Positions 1-7,590 of a stretch of 64,000 bases of DNA are shown piece by piece. The stretch comes from Sinorhizobium americanum (GTDB lineage: Bacteria; Pseudomonadota; Alphaproteobacteria; Rhizobiales; Rhizobiaceae), in the NCBI RefSeq assembly GCF_001651855.1, contig NZ_LNQC01000077.1, forward strand, positions 91,255 through 155,254, read 5' to 3'. A model generated the notes under the pieces. It did not search any database and was not told the origin of the DNA. It saw only the letters and a program-made list of their open reading frames with translations. Both the position numbers and the translations under genes were made by a program. Position 1 is the stretch's first letter. Each line of letters begins with the position of its first letter.

Positions 1-130
1 TTCGCCGCCAGTGCCGCCGCCTTCACCGCCGGTGCCGCCGCCTTCACCGCCGGTGCCGCCGCCAGTGTCTTGTCCACCGCCCGTACCGGTATCCTGTCCA
101 CCGCCCGTGCCGGTGTCCTGTCCGCCGCCG
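1..130. repeat. Tandem short repeats inside the Gly-rich gene
   Basis: The + strand shows iterations of a 21-base unit (gccgccgccttcaccgccggt-like, 1-60) followed by an 18-19-base unit (tgtccaccgcccgtaccggt-like, 61-130). In the minus frame they encode GGGTGGE and GGGQDTGT repeats. Near-identical copies suggest slippage-prone expansion. Confidence 0.65.
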
Positions 131-303
131 GATCCACCTTCGCCACCTGTAGTGGGGCTGCTCGTGTCGAAGCCGCCGTTAGGTCCGGCTTCGAAGCTGC
201 TGGCCGCGCCGGTATCCGCAAGAGCCATCGTCACGGGTCCTCCAACGACGCCGATCAAGCTCACTGTGGAAACGAGCAGCACTTTTTTGAATGCGCTGTG
301 CAT
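1..303 (-). CDS. Gly-rich secreted protein, C-terminus cut by window edge
   Basis: This is the first 101 codons of a minus-strand gene whose 3' end lies outside the window. It starts at the ATG at 303. Residues 1-29 form a signal peptide (MHSAFKKVLLVSTVSLIGVV, ending near ALA-DTG). After about residue 50 the chain is almost pure low-complexity repeat: units of GGGQDTGT, then units of GGGTGGE, mirrored in the DNA as GCC-rich tandem repeats at 1-130. No enzymatic motif is visible. A secreted or surface-exposed structural role is an inference from composition only. The terminator at 417-442 separates it from infC, so it probably has its own promoter at 304-415. Confidence 0.6.
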   Translation of the reverse strand, partial: MHSAFKKVLLVSTVSLIGVVGGPVTMALADTGAASSFEAGPNGGFDTSSPTTGGEGGSGGGQDTGTGGGQDTGTGGGQDTGGGTGGEGGGTGGEGGGTGGE

Positions 304-416
304 ATCTATACCCTTCCTTGTTTTGGAACGGGCAGAGACTGGCATCCGACAACTGACAGGCGGCTGAGCGCGGCTGTCAGCATTCTGTCAGGCCCGCCAA
401 CGATGCGCCAGAACGC

Positions 417-442
417 GAAAAGCCGCCTCACGGCGGCTTTTT
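417..442 (-). terminator. Rho-independent terminator after infC
   Basis: A perfect 7-bp stem (AGCCGCC 421-427, loop TCAC, GGCGGCT 432-438) has A/T runs on both sides. On the minus strand it follows the infC stop by about 40 bases and ends in TTTT, fitting an intrinsic terminator of infC. Confidence 0.75.
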
Positions 443-481
443 GCATGGGATTGGTTTCGCGTGCGGTCGACGCTTTCGTGC

Positions 482-1018
482 TTACTTCGGCGCGAGTACC
501 ATCATCATCTGGCGGCCTTCGAGCTTCGGCTCGGCTTCGACCTTGGCGATCGCCTGCGTATCGTCCTTGACCTGCAGCAGAAGCTTCATGCCGAGCTCCT
601 GGTGGGCCATTTCGCGGCCGCGGAACTTCAGCGTCACCTTGACCTTGTCGCCCTCTTCGAAGAAGCGGTTCATCGCCTTCATCTTCACCTCGTAATCATG
701 GGTGTCGATGTTCGGGCGCATCTTGATTTCCTTGATCTCGACGATCTTCTGCTTCTTGCGCGCCTCGGCCGCCTTCTTCTGGTTGGCGTATTTCAGCTTA
801 CCAAGATCGAGAATCTTGCACACCGGCGGTTCGGAATTCGGTGCGATCTCCACCAGATCAAGACCGGCCTCTTCCGCCATGCGGAGCGCGTGGTCGATCG
901 GCACGTTGCCCATGTTCTGGCCTTCGGCGTCGATGAGCTGAACCCGGGGAACCCGGATTTCCTTGTTTGCGCGCGGGCCTTCCTTGACTGGGGCGTCCGC
1001 TTTGAACGGTCTGCGAAT
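482..1018 (-). CDS. infC: Translation initiation factor IF-3
   Basis: IF-3 binds the 30S subunit, prevents premature 50S joining and monitors start codon and initiator tRNA. The 178-residue product shows the IF-3 N-domain (VQLIDAEGQNMG, MAEEAGLDLVEIAPN, PPVCKILDLGKLKY), the lysine-rich linker and the C-domain (EIKMRPNIDTHDYEVK, KVTLKFRGREMAHQ). No ATG or GTG fits the family N-terminus (RRPFKADAPV). The preferred start is ATT at 1018-1016, preceded by GAGGAG about nine bases upstream. AUU starts are known for enterobacterial infC, where IF-3 discriminates against them for autoregulation. An upstream in-frame ATG at 1063 would add 15 residues but lacks family support. Confidence 0.95.
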   Translation of the reverse strand: MRRPFKADAPVKEGPRANKEIRVPRVQLIDAEGQNMGNVPIDHALRMAEEAGLDLVEIAPNSEPPVCKILDLGKLKYANQKKAAEARKKQKIVEIKEIKMRPNIDTHDYEVKMKAMNRFFEEGDKVKVTLKFRGREMAHQELGMKLLLQVKDDTQAIAKVEAEPKLEGRQMMMVLAPK

Positions 1019-1236
1019 GGTCGTACTCTCCTCGAGCTGTTTTCGGTAATAGTGGTCGATCAAACGATCAGCGTCATCTCAAACTAGCGCTTGAAATAGT
1101 CACTGACGGCAATGTGTGAATTGCGGCTCCAGAGTCAATAGCATGGCTCGCAAGGAAAATCACCTCTTCGAGGCTCTGGCGAATTTGTTTTTAGCGGGAT
1201 ATCTGGACGAAACGGGTGCTTGCGAGGAATTAAGCG

Positions 1237-2043
1237 ATGCCAGCCATGCCGGCCGAAACCGAAGTCACGCATGTAAAGGTGGGCGCGGAAGCCTCGGCGC
1301 GCAATATCGCCATGCGGATTTTCCGCGCCGAGCTCCCCTCGAACCGCCCGGCGCTCGTCTGGCTCGGCGGCTACCGGTCCGACATGACCGGTACGAAGGC
1401 GCTCGAAGTCGAACGCCATGCCCATGCCGTCGGAACGGACTGTGTGCGCTTCGACTATTCCGGCCATGGCGCTTCCGGCGGCGACTTCAAGGAAGGCACG
1501 ATCTCGCGCTGGGTCGAGGAAAGCCTTGCAGTCGTCGATCACGCGGTCGCCGGGCGCATGATCCTGATCGGCTCCTCCATGGGCGCTTGGGTGGCACTGC
1601 GCCTCATCGAAGAGCTGCGAGCACGCGGCCACGGCGAACGCATCGCCGGCCTGGTGCTGATCGCCCCTGCCCCCGACTTCACCGCCGAGCTGATCGAGCC
1701 CAACCTGTCGCCGGCCGAACGGGCTTCGCTTGCCGAGCGCGGCTATTTCGAGGAGCCGTCGGACTATAGTCCGGAGCCCAATGTCTTCACCCGCGCCCTG
1801 ATTGAGGACGGGCGGGAAAACCGCGTTCTCAGGGGGCCGATCGCGACCGGCTGCCCGGTGCATATTCTCCAGGGCATGCGCGATCCGGATGTGCCCTATA
1901 CGCATGCCCTGAAGCTCATGGAGCACATGCCGGCGGACGATGTCGTCATGACCCTCATTCGCGACGGCGACCACCGGTTGTCGCGCGAGGAGGACATCGT
2001 CAAACTGAAACAGGCGATCAACGCCGTGCTCGCCAAGGCCTGA
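1237..2043 (+). CDS. Alpha/beta hydrolase (ABHD10-like serine esterase)
   Basis: A 268-residue cytoplasmic alpha/beta-hydrolase. The nucleophile elbow is GSSMG (about residue 113), the acid is probably the Asp in GMRDPDVPY and the catalytic His lies in DGDHRLS near the C-terminus. The WLGGYRSDMTGTKA segment supplies the oxyanion region typical of the ABHD10/mycophenolic acyl-glucuronide esterase branch. The natural substrate is unknown; family members hydrolyse thioesters or glucuronide esters. A GAGGA ribosome-binding site eight bases before ATG 1237 supports this start. It is transcribed divergently from infC. Confidence 0.85.
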   Translation: MPAMPAETEVTHVKVGAEASARNIAMRIFRAELPSNRPALVWLGGYRSDMTGTKALEVERHAHAVGTDCVRFDYSGHGASGGDFKEGTISRWVEESLAVVDHAVAGRMILIGSSMGAWVALRLIEELRARGHGERIAGLVLIAPAPDFTAELIEPNLSPAERASLAERGYFEEPSDYSPEPNVFTRALIEDGRENRVLRGPIATGCPVHILQGMRDPDVPYTHALKLMEHMPADDVVMTLIRDGDHRLSREEDIVKLKQAINAVLAKA

Positions 2044-2196
2044 GTCGCCCGGCGGACATCCATTAACGCACCGCCCCGTTTTCGAAACATCCCGGAGAGC
2101 CCGGGATGCAAGGCTTCCGCTGCCTTATAGTGGATGATCTTAACCATAAAGGTCAATCAGACGAATCGGTAGATTGACTCAACCCCTTCGACAATA

Positions 2197-2212
2197 TTAA
2201 CTCTTTATTAAC
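2197..2212 (+). promoter_or_regulatory. CtrA-type binding site (TTAA-N7-TTAAC)
   Basis: TTAA at 2197-2200, seven bases, then TTAAC at 2208-2212 matches the full CtrA consensus of alphaproteobacteria. It lies about 85 bases upstream of the transglutaminase-like peptidase gene at 2297, within a promoter-sized AT-rich gap. Cell-cycle control is an inference from the motif alone. Confidence 0.55.
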
Positions 2213-2296
2213 GATTAGAGCAGCGCTAGGGGAAGCCTACAAAAGCTGTCATCAACTTGAGATTGCGCGTGCACGCACGCGCTGCAGGGGATTTGT

Positions 2297-2917
2297 ATGG
2301 CATTTTGGACCGGGGTAAAGGCAGGCGTCGCGGGATTCTGCGCATTTTTCATTTCGGCAAGCATGGCGGTTCCGGCTCAGTCGGGATCCACTCCCTGGAT
2401 GCAGACCGGCTCTGCCACCTCGCAGCCGATCGGCCATTTCGAATTCTGTCAGAAGAACAGAAGTGAGTGCGGCGTCCGGTCTCGGGCGGGCGCGCCGCCG
2501 CGCGTCACGGCGAGCGGCTGGGCTGTCATCCGCCAGGTGAACGCGGCCGTCAACCGCGAGATCTCGCCGGTCACCGACCAGGAGCTTCTCGGCCGCGACG
2601 AGGTCTGGTCTTACCCGAAGGGCCGGGGCGACTGCGAGGACTTCGCGCTTGAAAAGCGCCGGCGCCTGATGCAGCGCGGCTTCGCGGCCGGCAATCTGCT
2701 GATGACCGTGGTGCGCAAGCCCGACGGCGAAGGCCATGCGGTTCTGACGGTGCGCACCGCCCAGGGAGATTTCATCCTCGACAATCTCGACAACGGCGTA
2801 AAGCTCTGGACCAACACGCCCTATCGCTTCCTGAAGCGCCAGGCTTCGAGCAATAGCGGCCGCTGGGTGACGATCGACAACAGCGCCGAGGTGCTCGTCG
2901 GTTCCGTCGGCAACTGA
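2297..2917 (+). CDS. Bacterial transglutaminase-like cysteine peptidase (BTLCP)
   Basis: A 206-residue protein of the BTLCP family (LapG-related papain fold). A signal peptide covers about residues 1-27 (AGFCAFFISASMAVPA). The catalytic Cys lies in GDCEDFAL, His in EGHAVL and Asp in LDNLDN, the expected Cys-His-Asp order. Family members are periplasmic; LapG cleaves surface adhesins, but no LapD/LapA partner is present here, so the substrate is unknown. The start ATG 2297 follows AGGGGA. A CtrA-type site lies upstream and a strong terminator follows, so it is probably monocistronic. Confidence 0.85.
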   Translation: MAFWTGVKAGVAGFCAFFISASMAVPAQSGSTPWMQTGSATSQPIGHFEFCQKNRSECGVRSRAGAPPRVTASGWAVIRQVNAAVNREISPVTDQELLGRDEVWSYPKGRGDCEDFALEKRRRLMQRGFAAGNLLMTVVRKPDGEGHAVLTVRTAQGDFILDNLDNGVKLWTNTPYRFLKRQASSNSGRWVTIDNSAEVLVGSVGN

Positions 2918-2939
2918 GCCGCCGGATTATCCGATCAAG

Positions 2940-2965
2940 AAAGGGCCGGTTTCGGCCCTTTTTTC
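2940..2965 (+). terminator. Rho-independent terminator after BTLCP gene
   Basis: A nine-base stem AAAGGGCCG (2940-2948), loop GTTT, CGGCCCTTT (2953-2961), followed by a T run, 22 bases after the stop codon. Confidence 0.85.
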
Positions 2966-3012
2966 ATGGCGCGTCTCTTCCCAATTCCGCTGTGCCGTCG
3001 TCGGCACCGGCA

Positions 3013-3996
3013 TCAGGCATTGCCGATGACGATGCCAGCCGCGAGCACCAGGCCGCCGCCGAGCACGACCTGGAAGGCCGCTCTCAAGAAGGTCGTTTCC
3101 ATGAACCGGTTCTGGATGAAGGCAATGGCCCAGAGCTCGAAGAAGACGATCGCCACCGCGGTCACCGTCGCCGTCCAGAAATGCGGGATTAGATAGGGAA
3201 GCGCATGGCCGAGGCCGCCGAGCGCGGTCATCACACCGGAGGCGAGGCCGCGCTTGACCGGTGAGCCGCGGCCGGAAAGCTTGCCGTCGTCATGGGCGGC
3301 TTCGGTAAAACCCATGGAGATGCCGGCACCGATCGAGGCCGACAGCCCGACGAGGAAAGTCTGCCAGGTATCCTGGGTTGCAAAGGCGGCGGCGAAGATC
3401 GGCGCCAGCGTCGAGACTGAGCCGTCCATCAGCCCCGCGAGGCCGGGCTGCACATAGGTAAGAATGAACTGCCGGTGCGACGTCCGGTCTTCCTCGGCAC
3501 GCACTTGCGCCGGCGCATGCCTTTCGCCGAGCCGCCTGGCGAGAGACTCATGCGCCTTCTCGGCAATCGCCAGATCCCCCAGCAGCTTGCGCATTGCCGC
3601 GTCCTGTGTGCGTGCCGCCGCCTCGAGATAGAAGCGGTGGGCAGCCTCCTCCATGGCTTCCGCCTCCGCGCGCGCCTTTTCGATCGGCATCTCGGCAATC
3701 AGCCAATCGGGCTTCCGCTCCGGAAAATCGCGCACATGCTCGCGGCGGATGAGCGGAATCCGGTTGCCGAAACGCGCCACGTGCAGGTCGATCAGGGCCT
3801 GTCGATGGCGGCTCTCCTCCTCGGCCATGTCCTCGAAGACCCTGGCGGAATGCGGATATTTTTCGCGCAACGCATCCGCATAGGCGAGGTAGATGCGTCC
3901 GTCGTCCTCTTCGGAAGATATGGCGAGGGCCAGGATTTCCTGTTCGCCCAGCGACAGAAACGGACGCTTCGAGCGGGAGAAGAGACGGGAGAACAT
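3013..3996 (-). CDS. mbfA: Membrane-bound ferritin / iron exporter MbfA
   Basis: A 327-residue two-domain protein. Residues 1-165 form an erythrin/ferritin-like diiron four-helix domain with the Glu/His iron ligands visible as EEDDGRIY, MAEEESRHRQAL, EAMEEAAHRFYLEA and AIAEKAHESLARR. Residues 175-327 form a VIT1/CCC1-like membrane domain (GLAGLMDGSVSTLAPIFAAAFA, SASIGAGISMGFTEA). MbfA of Bradyrhizobium and Agrobacterium exports iron and protects against iron and peroxide stress. The start ATG 3996 is preceded 13 bases upstream by a perfect ICE palindrome, the target of Irr, whose gene is 3 kb away. Confidence 0.92.
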   Translation of the reverse strand: MFSRLFSRSKRPFLSLGEQEILALAISSEEDDGRIYLAYADALREKYPHSARVFEDMAEEESRHRQALIDLHVARFGNRIPLIRREHVRDFPERKPDWLIAEMPIEKARAEAEAMEEAAHRFYLEAAARTQDAAMRKLLGDLAIAEKAHESLARRLGERHAPAQVRAEEDRTSHRQFILTYVQPGLAGLMDGSVSTLAPIFAAAFATQDTWQTFLVGLSASIGAGISMGFTEAAHDDGKLSGRGSPVKRGLASGVMTALGGLGHALPYLIPHFWTATVTAVAIVFFELWAIAFIQNRFMETTFLRAAFQVVLGGGLVLAAGIVIGNA

Positions 3997-4008
3997 GGAC
4001 GCGGCCTT

Positions 4009-4027
4009 CTTTAGAATTATTCTAAAG
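4009..4027. promoter_or_regulatory. Iron control element (Irr box) upstream of mbfA
   Basis: The palindrome TTTAGAA (4010-4016), TTA, TTCTAAA (4020-4026) is perfect and extends by one more base pair on each side. It matches the rhizobial ICE motif bound by Irr under iron limitation. Its position just upstream of the mbfA start predicts repression of iron export at low iron. Confidence 0.85.
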
Positions 4028-4189
4028 AAATAGGCGGTACATCCTCGGGCGTCAAGCCTGTGGGCCGGGAGGCGATCGGCGTAGCGCCGCTGCCATTATC
4101 CGGCCCGCTGGCCATCATTTTCCGCAAAAGGGAAGCTCTCCCTGCCAGGATTGGAGGCCCAATTCAGGCTTGGCGCGGTCCGCCTCGCT

Positions 4190-4996
4190 TCATTCCGCGT
4201 CGGCGACGCGGAGCGTCTCGAGTGCCGGCATCGAGGTGATGTTGTAGCCGGAATCCACGTAGTGGATCTCGCCGGTGACGCCGCGGGAAAGATCTGAAAG
4301 CAGGTAGAGTGCCGAACTGCCGACGTCCTCGATGGTCACGGTGCGGCGCAGCGGCGAGTTCTTCTGCTGCCAGGAGAGCATGGCCCGGGCGTCCGAAATG
4401 CCGGCGCCGGCAAGCGTGCGGATCGGGCCGGCGGAGATGGCGTTGACGCGAATGCCGCGGGTCCCGTAGTCGGCTGCAAGGTAGCGTACCGAGGCTTCGA
4501 GAGCCGCCTTGGCGACCCCCATGACATTGTAGTTCGGCATCACCCGCACCGAACCGCCATAGGTGAGCGTCAGCATCGTGCCGCCATCGCTCATGAGCTC
4601 GGCGGCCCGCCTGGCGATCTCGGTGAAGGAGAAGCAGGAGATCACCATGGTGCGGCTGAAATTCTCCCGCGACGTGTCCGCGTAGAGACCTTTCAGTTCG
4701 CTCTTGTCGGAGAAACCGATGGCATGGACGATGAAGTCGAGCTTGCCCCAGCGCTCCTTGATCGCGTCGATGACGGCGTCGACCGAGGCGATGTCCTCCA
4801 CGTCGCAGGGCAGCAGGAAGTCGGAATTTAGCTCCGCGGCAAGCGGCTTGACGCGCTTGCCGAGCGCCTCGCCCTGGTAGGTGAAGGCGAGTTCGGCGCC
4901 TTGGCTCGCGAGTGCCTTCGCGATCCCCCAGGCAATAGAATGGTTGTTGGCCACACCCATGATGAGGCCGCGCTTTCCGTTCATCAGTCCGTTCAT
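4190..4996 (-). CDS. fabI: Enoyl-[acyl-carrier-protein] reductase (NADH)
   Basis: A 268-residue FabI that reduces trans-2-enoyl-ACP in the last step of each fatty acid elongation cycle. It is an atypical short-chain dehydrogenase: the nucleotide-binding segment is GVANNHSIAWGIA near the N-terminus, and the catalytic pair is in YNVMGVAK (Tyr-x6-Lys). The C-terminal ISAGPIRTLAGAGI substrate loop is typical of FabI. Its start lies only four bases after the fabB stop, so the two are translationally linked in the fabA-fabB-fabI group. Rhizobia often carry a second FabI, so it may be one of two. Confidence 0.95.
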   Translation of the reverse strand: MNGLMNGKRGLIMGVANNHSIAWGIAKALASQGAELAFTYQGEALGKRVKPLAAELNSDFLLPCDVEDIASVDAVIDAIKERWGKLDFIVHAIGFSDKSELKGLYADTSRENFSRTMVISCFSFTEIARRAAELMSDGGTMLTLTYGGSVRVMPNYNVMGVAKAALEASVRYLAADYGTRGIRVNAISAGPIRTLAGAGISDARAMLSWQQKNSPLRRTVTIEDVGSSALYLLSDLSRGVTGEIHYVDSGYNITSMPALETLRVADAE

Positions 4997-5000
4997 CTGG

Positions 5001-6221
5001 TTATCCGTTGTAGCGCTGGAAGACGAGCGTCGCGTTGGTACCGCCGAAACCGAAGGAGTTCGAAAGAACCGTGTCGATCTTGGCGTTGTCGATGCGCTTG
5101 CGGACGATCGGCACGCCTTCGAATTCGGGGTCGAGCGTGTCGATATGGGCGCTTTCGCCGATGAAGCCGGCCTGCATCATCAACAGGCCGTAGATCGATT
5201 CCTGCACGCCGGCAGCACCGAGCGAATGGCCGGTCAGCGACTTTGTCGACTGGATGTGCGGCATCTTCTCGCCAAACACCTCGCGGATGGCGCCGATTTC
5301 CTTCTGGTCGCCGACCGGCGTCGAGGTTCCGTGCGTGTTGATATAGTCGACCTCGCCCTTCACGGTCGCAAGCGCCTGGCGCATGCAGCGCACCGCGCCC
5401 TCGCCGGAGGGGGCGACCATGTCGTAGCCGTCCGAGGTCGCGCCATAGCCGACGATCTCGGCATAGATCTTGGCGCCGCGCGCCTTGGCGCGCTCCAGTT
5501 CCTCGAGCACGAGGACGCCAGCGCCGCCGGCGATGACGAACCCGTCGCGGTCGACGTCATAGGCGCGCGAGGCCGAGGCCGGCGTGTCGTTGTATTTGGA
5601 GGACATGGCGCCCATGGCGTCGAAGAGGTTCGACATAGTCCAGTCGAGATCCTCGTGGCCGCCGGCGAACATCACGTCCTGCTTGCCCCACTGGATCATT
5701 TCCGCGGCATTGCCGATGCAGTGCGCCGAGGTCGAGCAGGCCGACGAGATCGAGTAGTTGACGCCGTGGATCTGGAACCAGGTGGCAAGCGTCGCAGAAG
5801 CGGTCGAGGACATCGCCTTCGGCACCGCAAAGGGGCCGATGCGCTTGGGGCTGACATTTTTGCGGGTGATTTCTGCGGCCTCGACGATGGTGCGCGTCGA
5901 GGCGCCGCCGGAACCCATGATGATGCCGGTGCGCTCGTTGGTGATGTCGGCGGCCTCGAGGCCCGCATCGGCGATCGCCTGCTTCATCGCCACGTGGTTC
6001 CAGGCGCCGGCCTGCGACAGGAAGCGCATGGCACGGCGGTCGACGAGTTCGGTGGGGTCGAGCGTCGGCTGGCCCCAGACCTGGCACTTGAAGCCATGCT
6101 CGGCGAAATCCGGGGAAAAGGTGATGCCCGATTTCGCCTCGCGCAGCGACGCGGTGACTTCGTCGGCATTGTTACCGATCGAGGAAACGATGCCGAGGCC
6201 CGTTACAACAACCCGTCTCAT
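5001..6221 (-). CDS. fabB: Beta-ketoacyl-ACP synthase I
   Basis: A 406-residue condensing enzyme that elongates cis-unsaturated acyl-ACP produced by FabA. The active-site Cys is in SSACSTSAHC, and the two His residues are in NTHGTSTPVGD and SLTGHSLGAAG. The N-terminus RRVVVTGLGIVSSIGNN and C-terminus SNSFGFGGTNATLVF are full length for KAS I. It lies between fabA and fabI in the same orientation, with 52 bases between its start and the fabA stop. Pairing with fabA favours FabB over FabF. Confidence 0.95.
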   Translation of the reverse strand: MRRVVVTGLGIVSSIGNNADEVTASLREAKSGITFSPDFAEHGFKCQVWGQPTLDPTELVDRRAMRFLSQAGAWNHVAMKQAIADAGLEAADITNERTGIIMGSGGASTRTIVEAAEITRKNVSPKRIGPFAVPKAMSSTASATLATWFQIHGVNYSISSACSTSAHCIGNAAEMIQWGKQDVMFAGGHEDLDWTMSNLFDAMGAMSSKYNDTPASASRAYDVDRDGFVIAGGAGVLVLEELERAKARGAKIYAEIVGYGATSDGYDMVAPSGEGAVRCMRQALATVKGEVDYINTHGTSTPVGDQKEIGAIREVFGEKMPHIQSTKSLTGHSLGAAGVQESIYGLLMMQAGFIGESAHIDTLDPEFEGVPIVRKRIDNAKIDTVLSNSFGFGGTNATLVFQRYNG

Positions 6222-6273
6222 GGTAGATGACCTTTTGTTCGTTGGGGATCCGTGCGGGGGAAGCCCCCGCCGT

Positions 6274-6789
6274 TCAGTCGGCCTTTTCCTGGAAGAGGCC
6301 GACCCTGAGGTCGGTAGCCTTGTAGATCACTTCGCCGTCGGCCTTCATCCAGCCGTCGGCAATGCCGAGCACCAGCCGGCCGCGCATCACCCGCTTGAAG
6401 TCGATGCCGTATTCCACCAGCTTGGTCTTCGGCGTCACCATGCCGGTGAACTTCACCTCACCGGTGGAGAGGGCGCGGCCCTTCCCGGGCTCGCCGAGCC
6501 AGCCAAGGAAGAAGCCGGTCAGTTGCCACATGGCGTCGAGGCCAAGGCAGCCCGGCATTACCGGATCGCCCATGAAGTGGCAGGGGAAGAACCAGAGGTC
6601 GGGGGTGATATCGAACTCGGCGCGCACGTATCCCTTGTCGTGCGGGCCGCCGGTTTCCGAAATCTCGGTGATGCGGTTGAACATCAGCATCGGCGGCAGC
6701 GGCAGCTGCGCGTTGCCGCGGCCAAACATTTCGCCTCGGCCGCAGGTCAGGATTTCCTCATAGCTGAAGCTGGATTGCCTGGTGGTCAT
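6274..6789 (-). CDS. fabA: 3-hydroxydecanoyl-ACP dehydratase/isomerase
   Basis: A 171-residue hot-dog-fold enzyme that dehydrates 3-hydroxydecanoyl-ACP and isomerises trans-2 to cis-3-decenoyl-ACP, the branch point of anaerobic unsaturated fatty acid synthesis. The catalytic His is in CHFMGDPVMPGCLGLDAMWQ, together with the Asp in GCLGLDAM. Its length matches E. coli FabA. It is the promoter-proximal gene of fabA-fabB-fabI and is divergent from irr. The start ATG 6789 gives the standard MTTRQSSFSYEE N-terminus. Confidence 0.95.
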   Translation of the reverse strand: MTTRQSSFSYEEILTCGRGEMFGRGNAQLPLPPMLMFNRITEISETGGPHDKGYVRAEFDITPDLWFFPCHFMGDPVMPGCLGLDAMWQLTGFFLGWLGEPGKGRALSTGEVKFTGMVTPKTKLVEYGIDFKRVMRGRLVLGIADGWMKADGEVIYKATDLRVGLFQEKAD

Positions 6790-7165
6790 GAATGGTTGCT
6801 TCCCCGAGTTCTCAAACGTTCTCCGACCTGCTTTAGAGCAAGTTCGGCCTGAATTGAAGCGCGGCCCGTCCTGGTCGCTGCCGGTTGCAGTTTGTCACCA
6901 TCGTCCAAGTAGAGCGACATGCGGGTGGGAAAACCTGTCTCGCATTGTCCTAAGCGCCGCTCCCTATGCGATGGCGTTCCGCCGTCGCTTACAATATGTA
7001 TGTGGCCTCGGCCAGAGTTAAATGCCAGCCTTCCCCCGCTTTAGGCTGATTTTCAGGCCTTTGCGGGCGCTTCCGGGGCCGGAATCTATTGAAAGCCTCG
7101 GCGCCAGAAGTTATATCGCAAGCTGATACTCCATAATCTTGGCAGGAATATCGGAACGGCTGCGC
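6790..7165. other. Divergent intergenic region between fabA and irr
   Basis: 376 bases without a credible gene, holding promoters for the fab operon (leftward) and irr (rightward). The only sigma70-like pair I can support is TTGAAA 7089-7094 and TATATC 7112-7117 for irr. No FabR/FadR-type or ICE palindrome was recognised here. Confidence 0.5.
7089..7117 (+). promoter_or_regulatory. Sigma70-like promoter for irr
   Basis: TTGAAA (7089-7094), a 17-base spacer and TATATC (7112-7117). Transcription would begin near 7124, placing the ATG at 7166 about 40 bases downstream. Confidence 0.45.
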
Positions 7166-7588
7166 ATGACGAAAGCAATGGAAATCTCTTCGCAGGAGAG
7201 GCTGCGCAATTCGGGACTGCGCCCGACGCGCCAGCGGATTGCGCTCGCGGATCTGATTTTTGCCAAGGGCGACCGTCACCTGACCGTCGAGGAACTGCAT
7301 GAGGAGGCGGTCGAGGCGGGCGTTCCGGTGTCGCTCGCAACCGTCTACAACACGCTGCACCAGTTCACCGAAGCGGGCATGATCCGTGTTCTCGCAGTCG
7401 AGAGCGCTAAGACCTATTTCGACACGAACGTTTCGGATCACCACCATTTCTTCATCGAGGGCCAGAACGAGGTCCTCGACATTCCGGTGAGCAACATTCA
7501 GATCGGCAACCTCCCGGAACCGCCGGAAGGCATGGAGATCTCCCATGTCGACGTGGTGGTCCGTCTGCGCCGCAAAACGCAGCGCTGA
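7166..7588 (+). CDS. irr: Iron response regulator Irr (Fur family)
   Basis: A 140-residue Fur-family regulator of the Irr branch, which senses haem/iron status and controls haem synthesis, iron uptake and storage in rhizobia. The winged helix covers about residues 10-85 (LRPTRQRIALADL, VSLATVYNTLHQFTEAG). The dimerisation domain holds the HHH metal/haem motif in NVSDHHHFF. The N-terminal haem-regulatory motif of Bradyrhizobium Irr is absent, as in other Rhizobiaceae. The ATG at 7166 is chosen to match family length; a TTG at 7139 and an ATG at 7178 are alternatives, none with a strong ribosome-binding site. It ends two bases before the convergent TRIC gene. Confidence 0.9.
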   Translation: MTKAMEISSQERLRNSGLRPTRQRIALADLIFAKGDRHLTVEELHEEAVEAGVPVSLATVYNTLHQFTEAGMIRVLAVESAKTYFDTNVSDHHHFFIEGQNEVLDIPVSNIQIGNLPEPPEGMEISHVDVVVRLRRKTQR

Positions 7589-7590
7589 GT

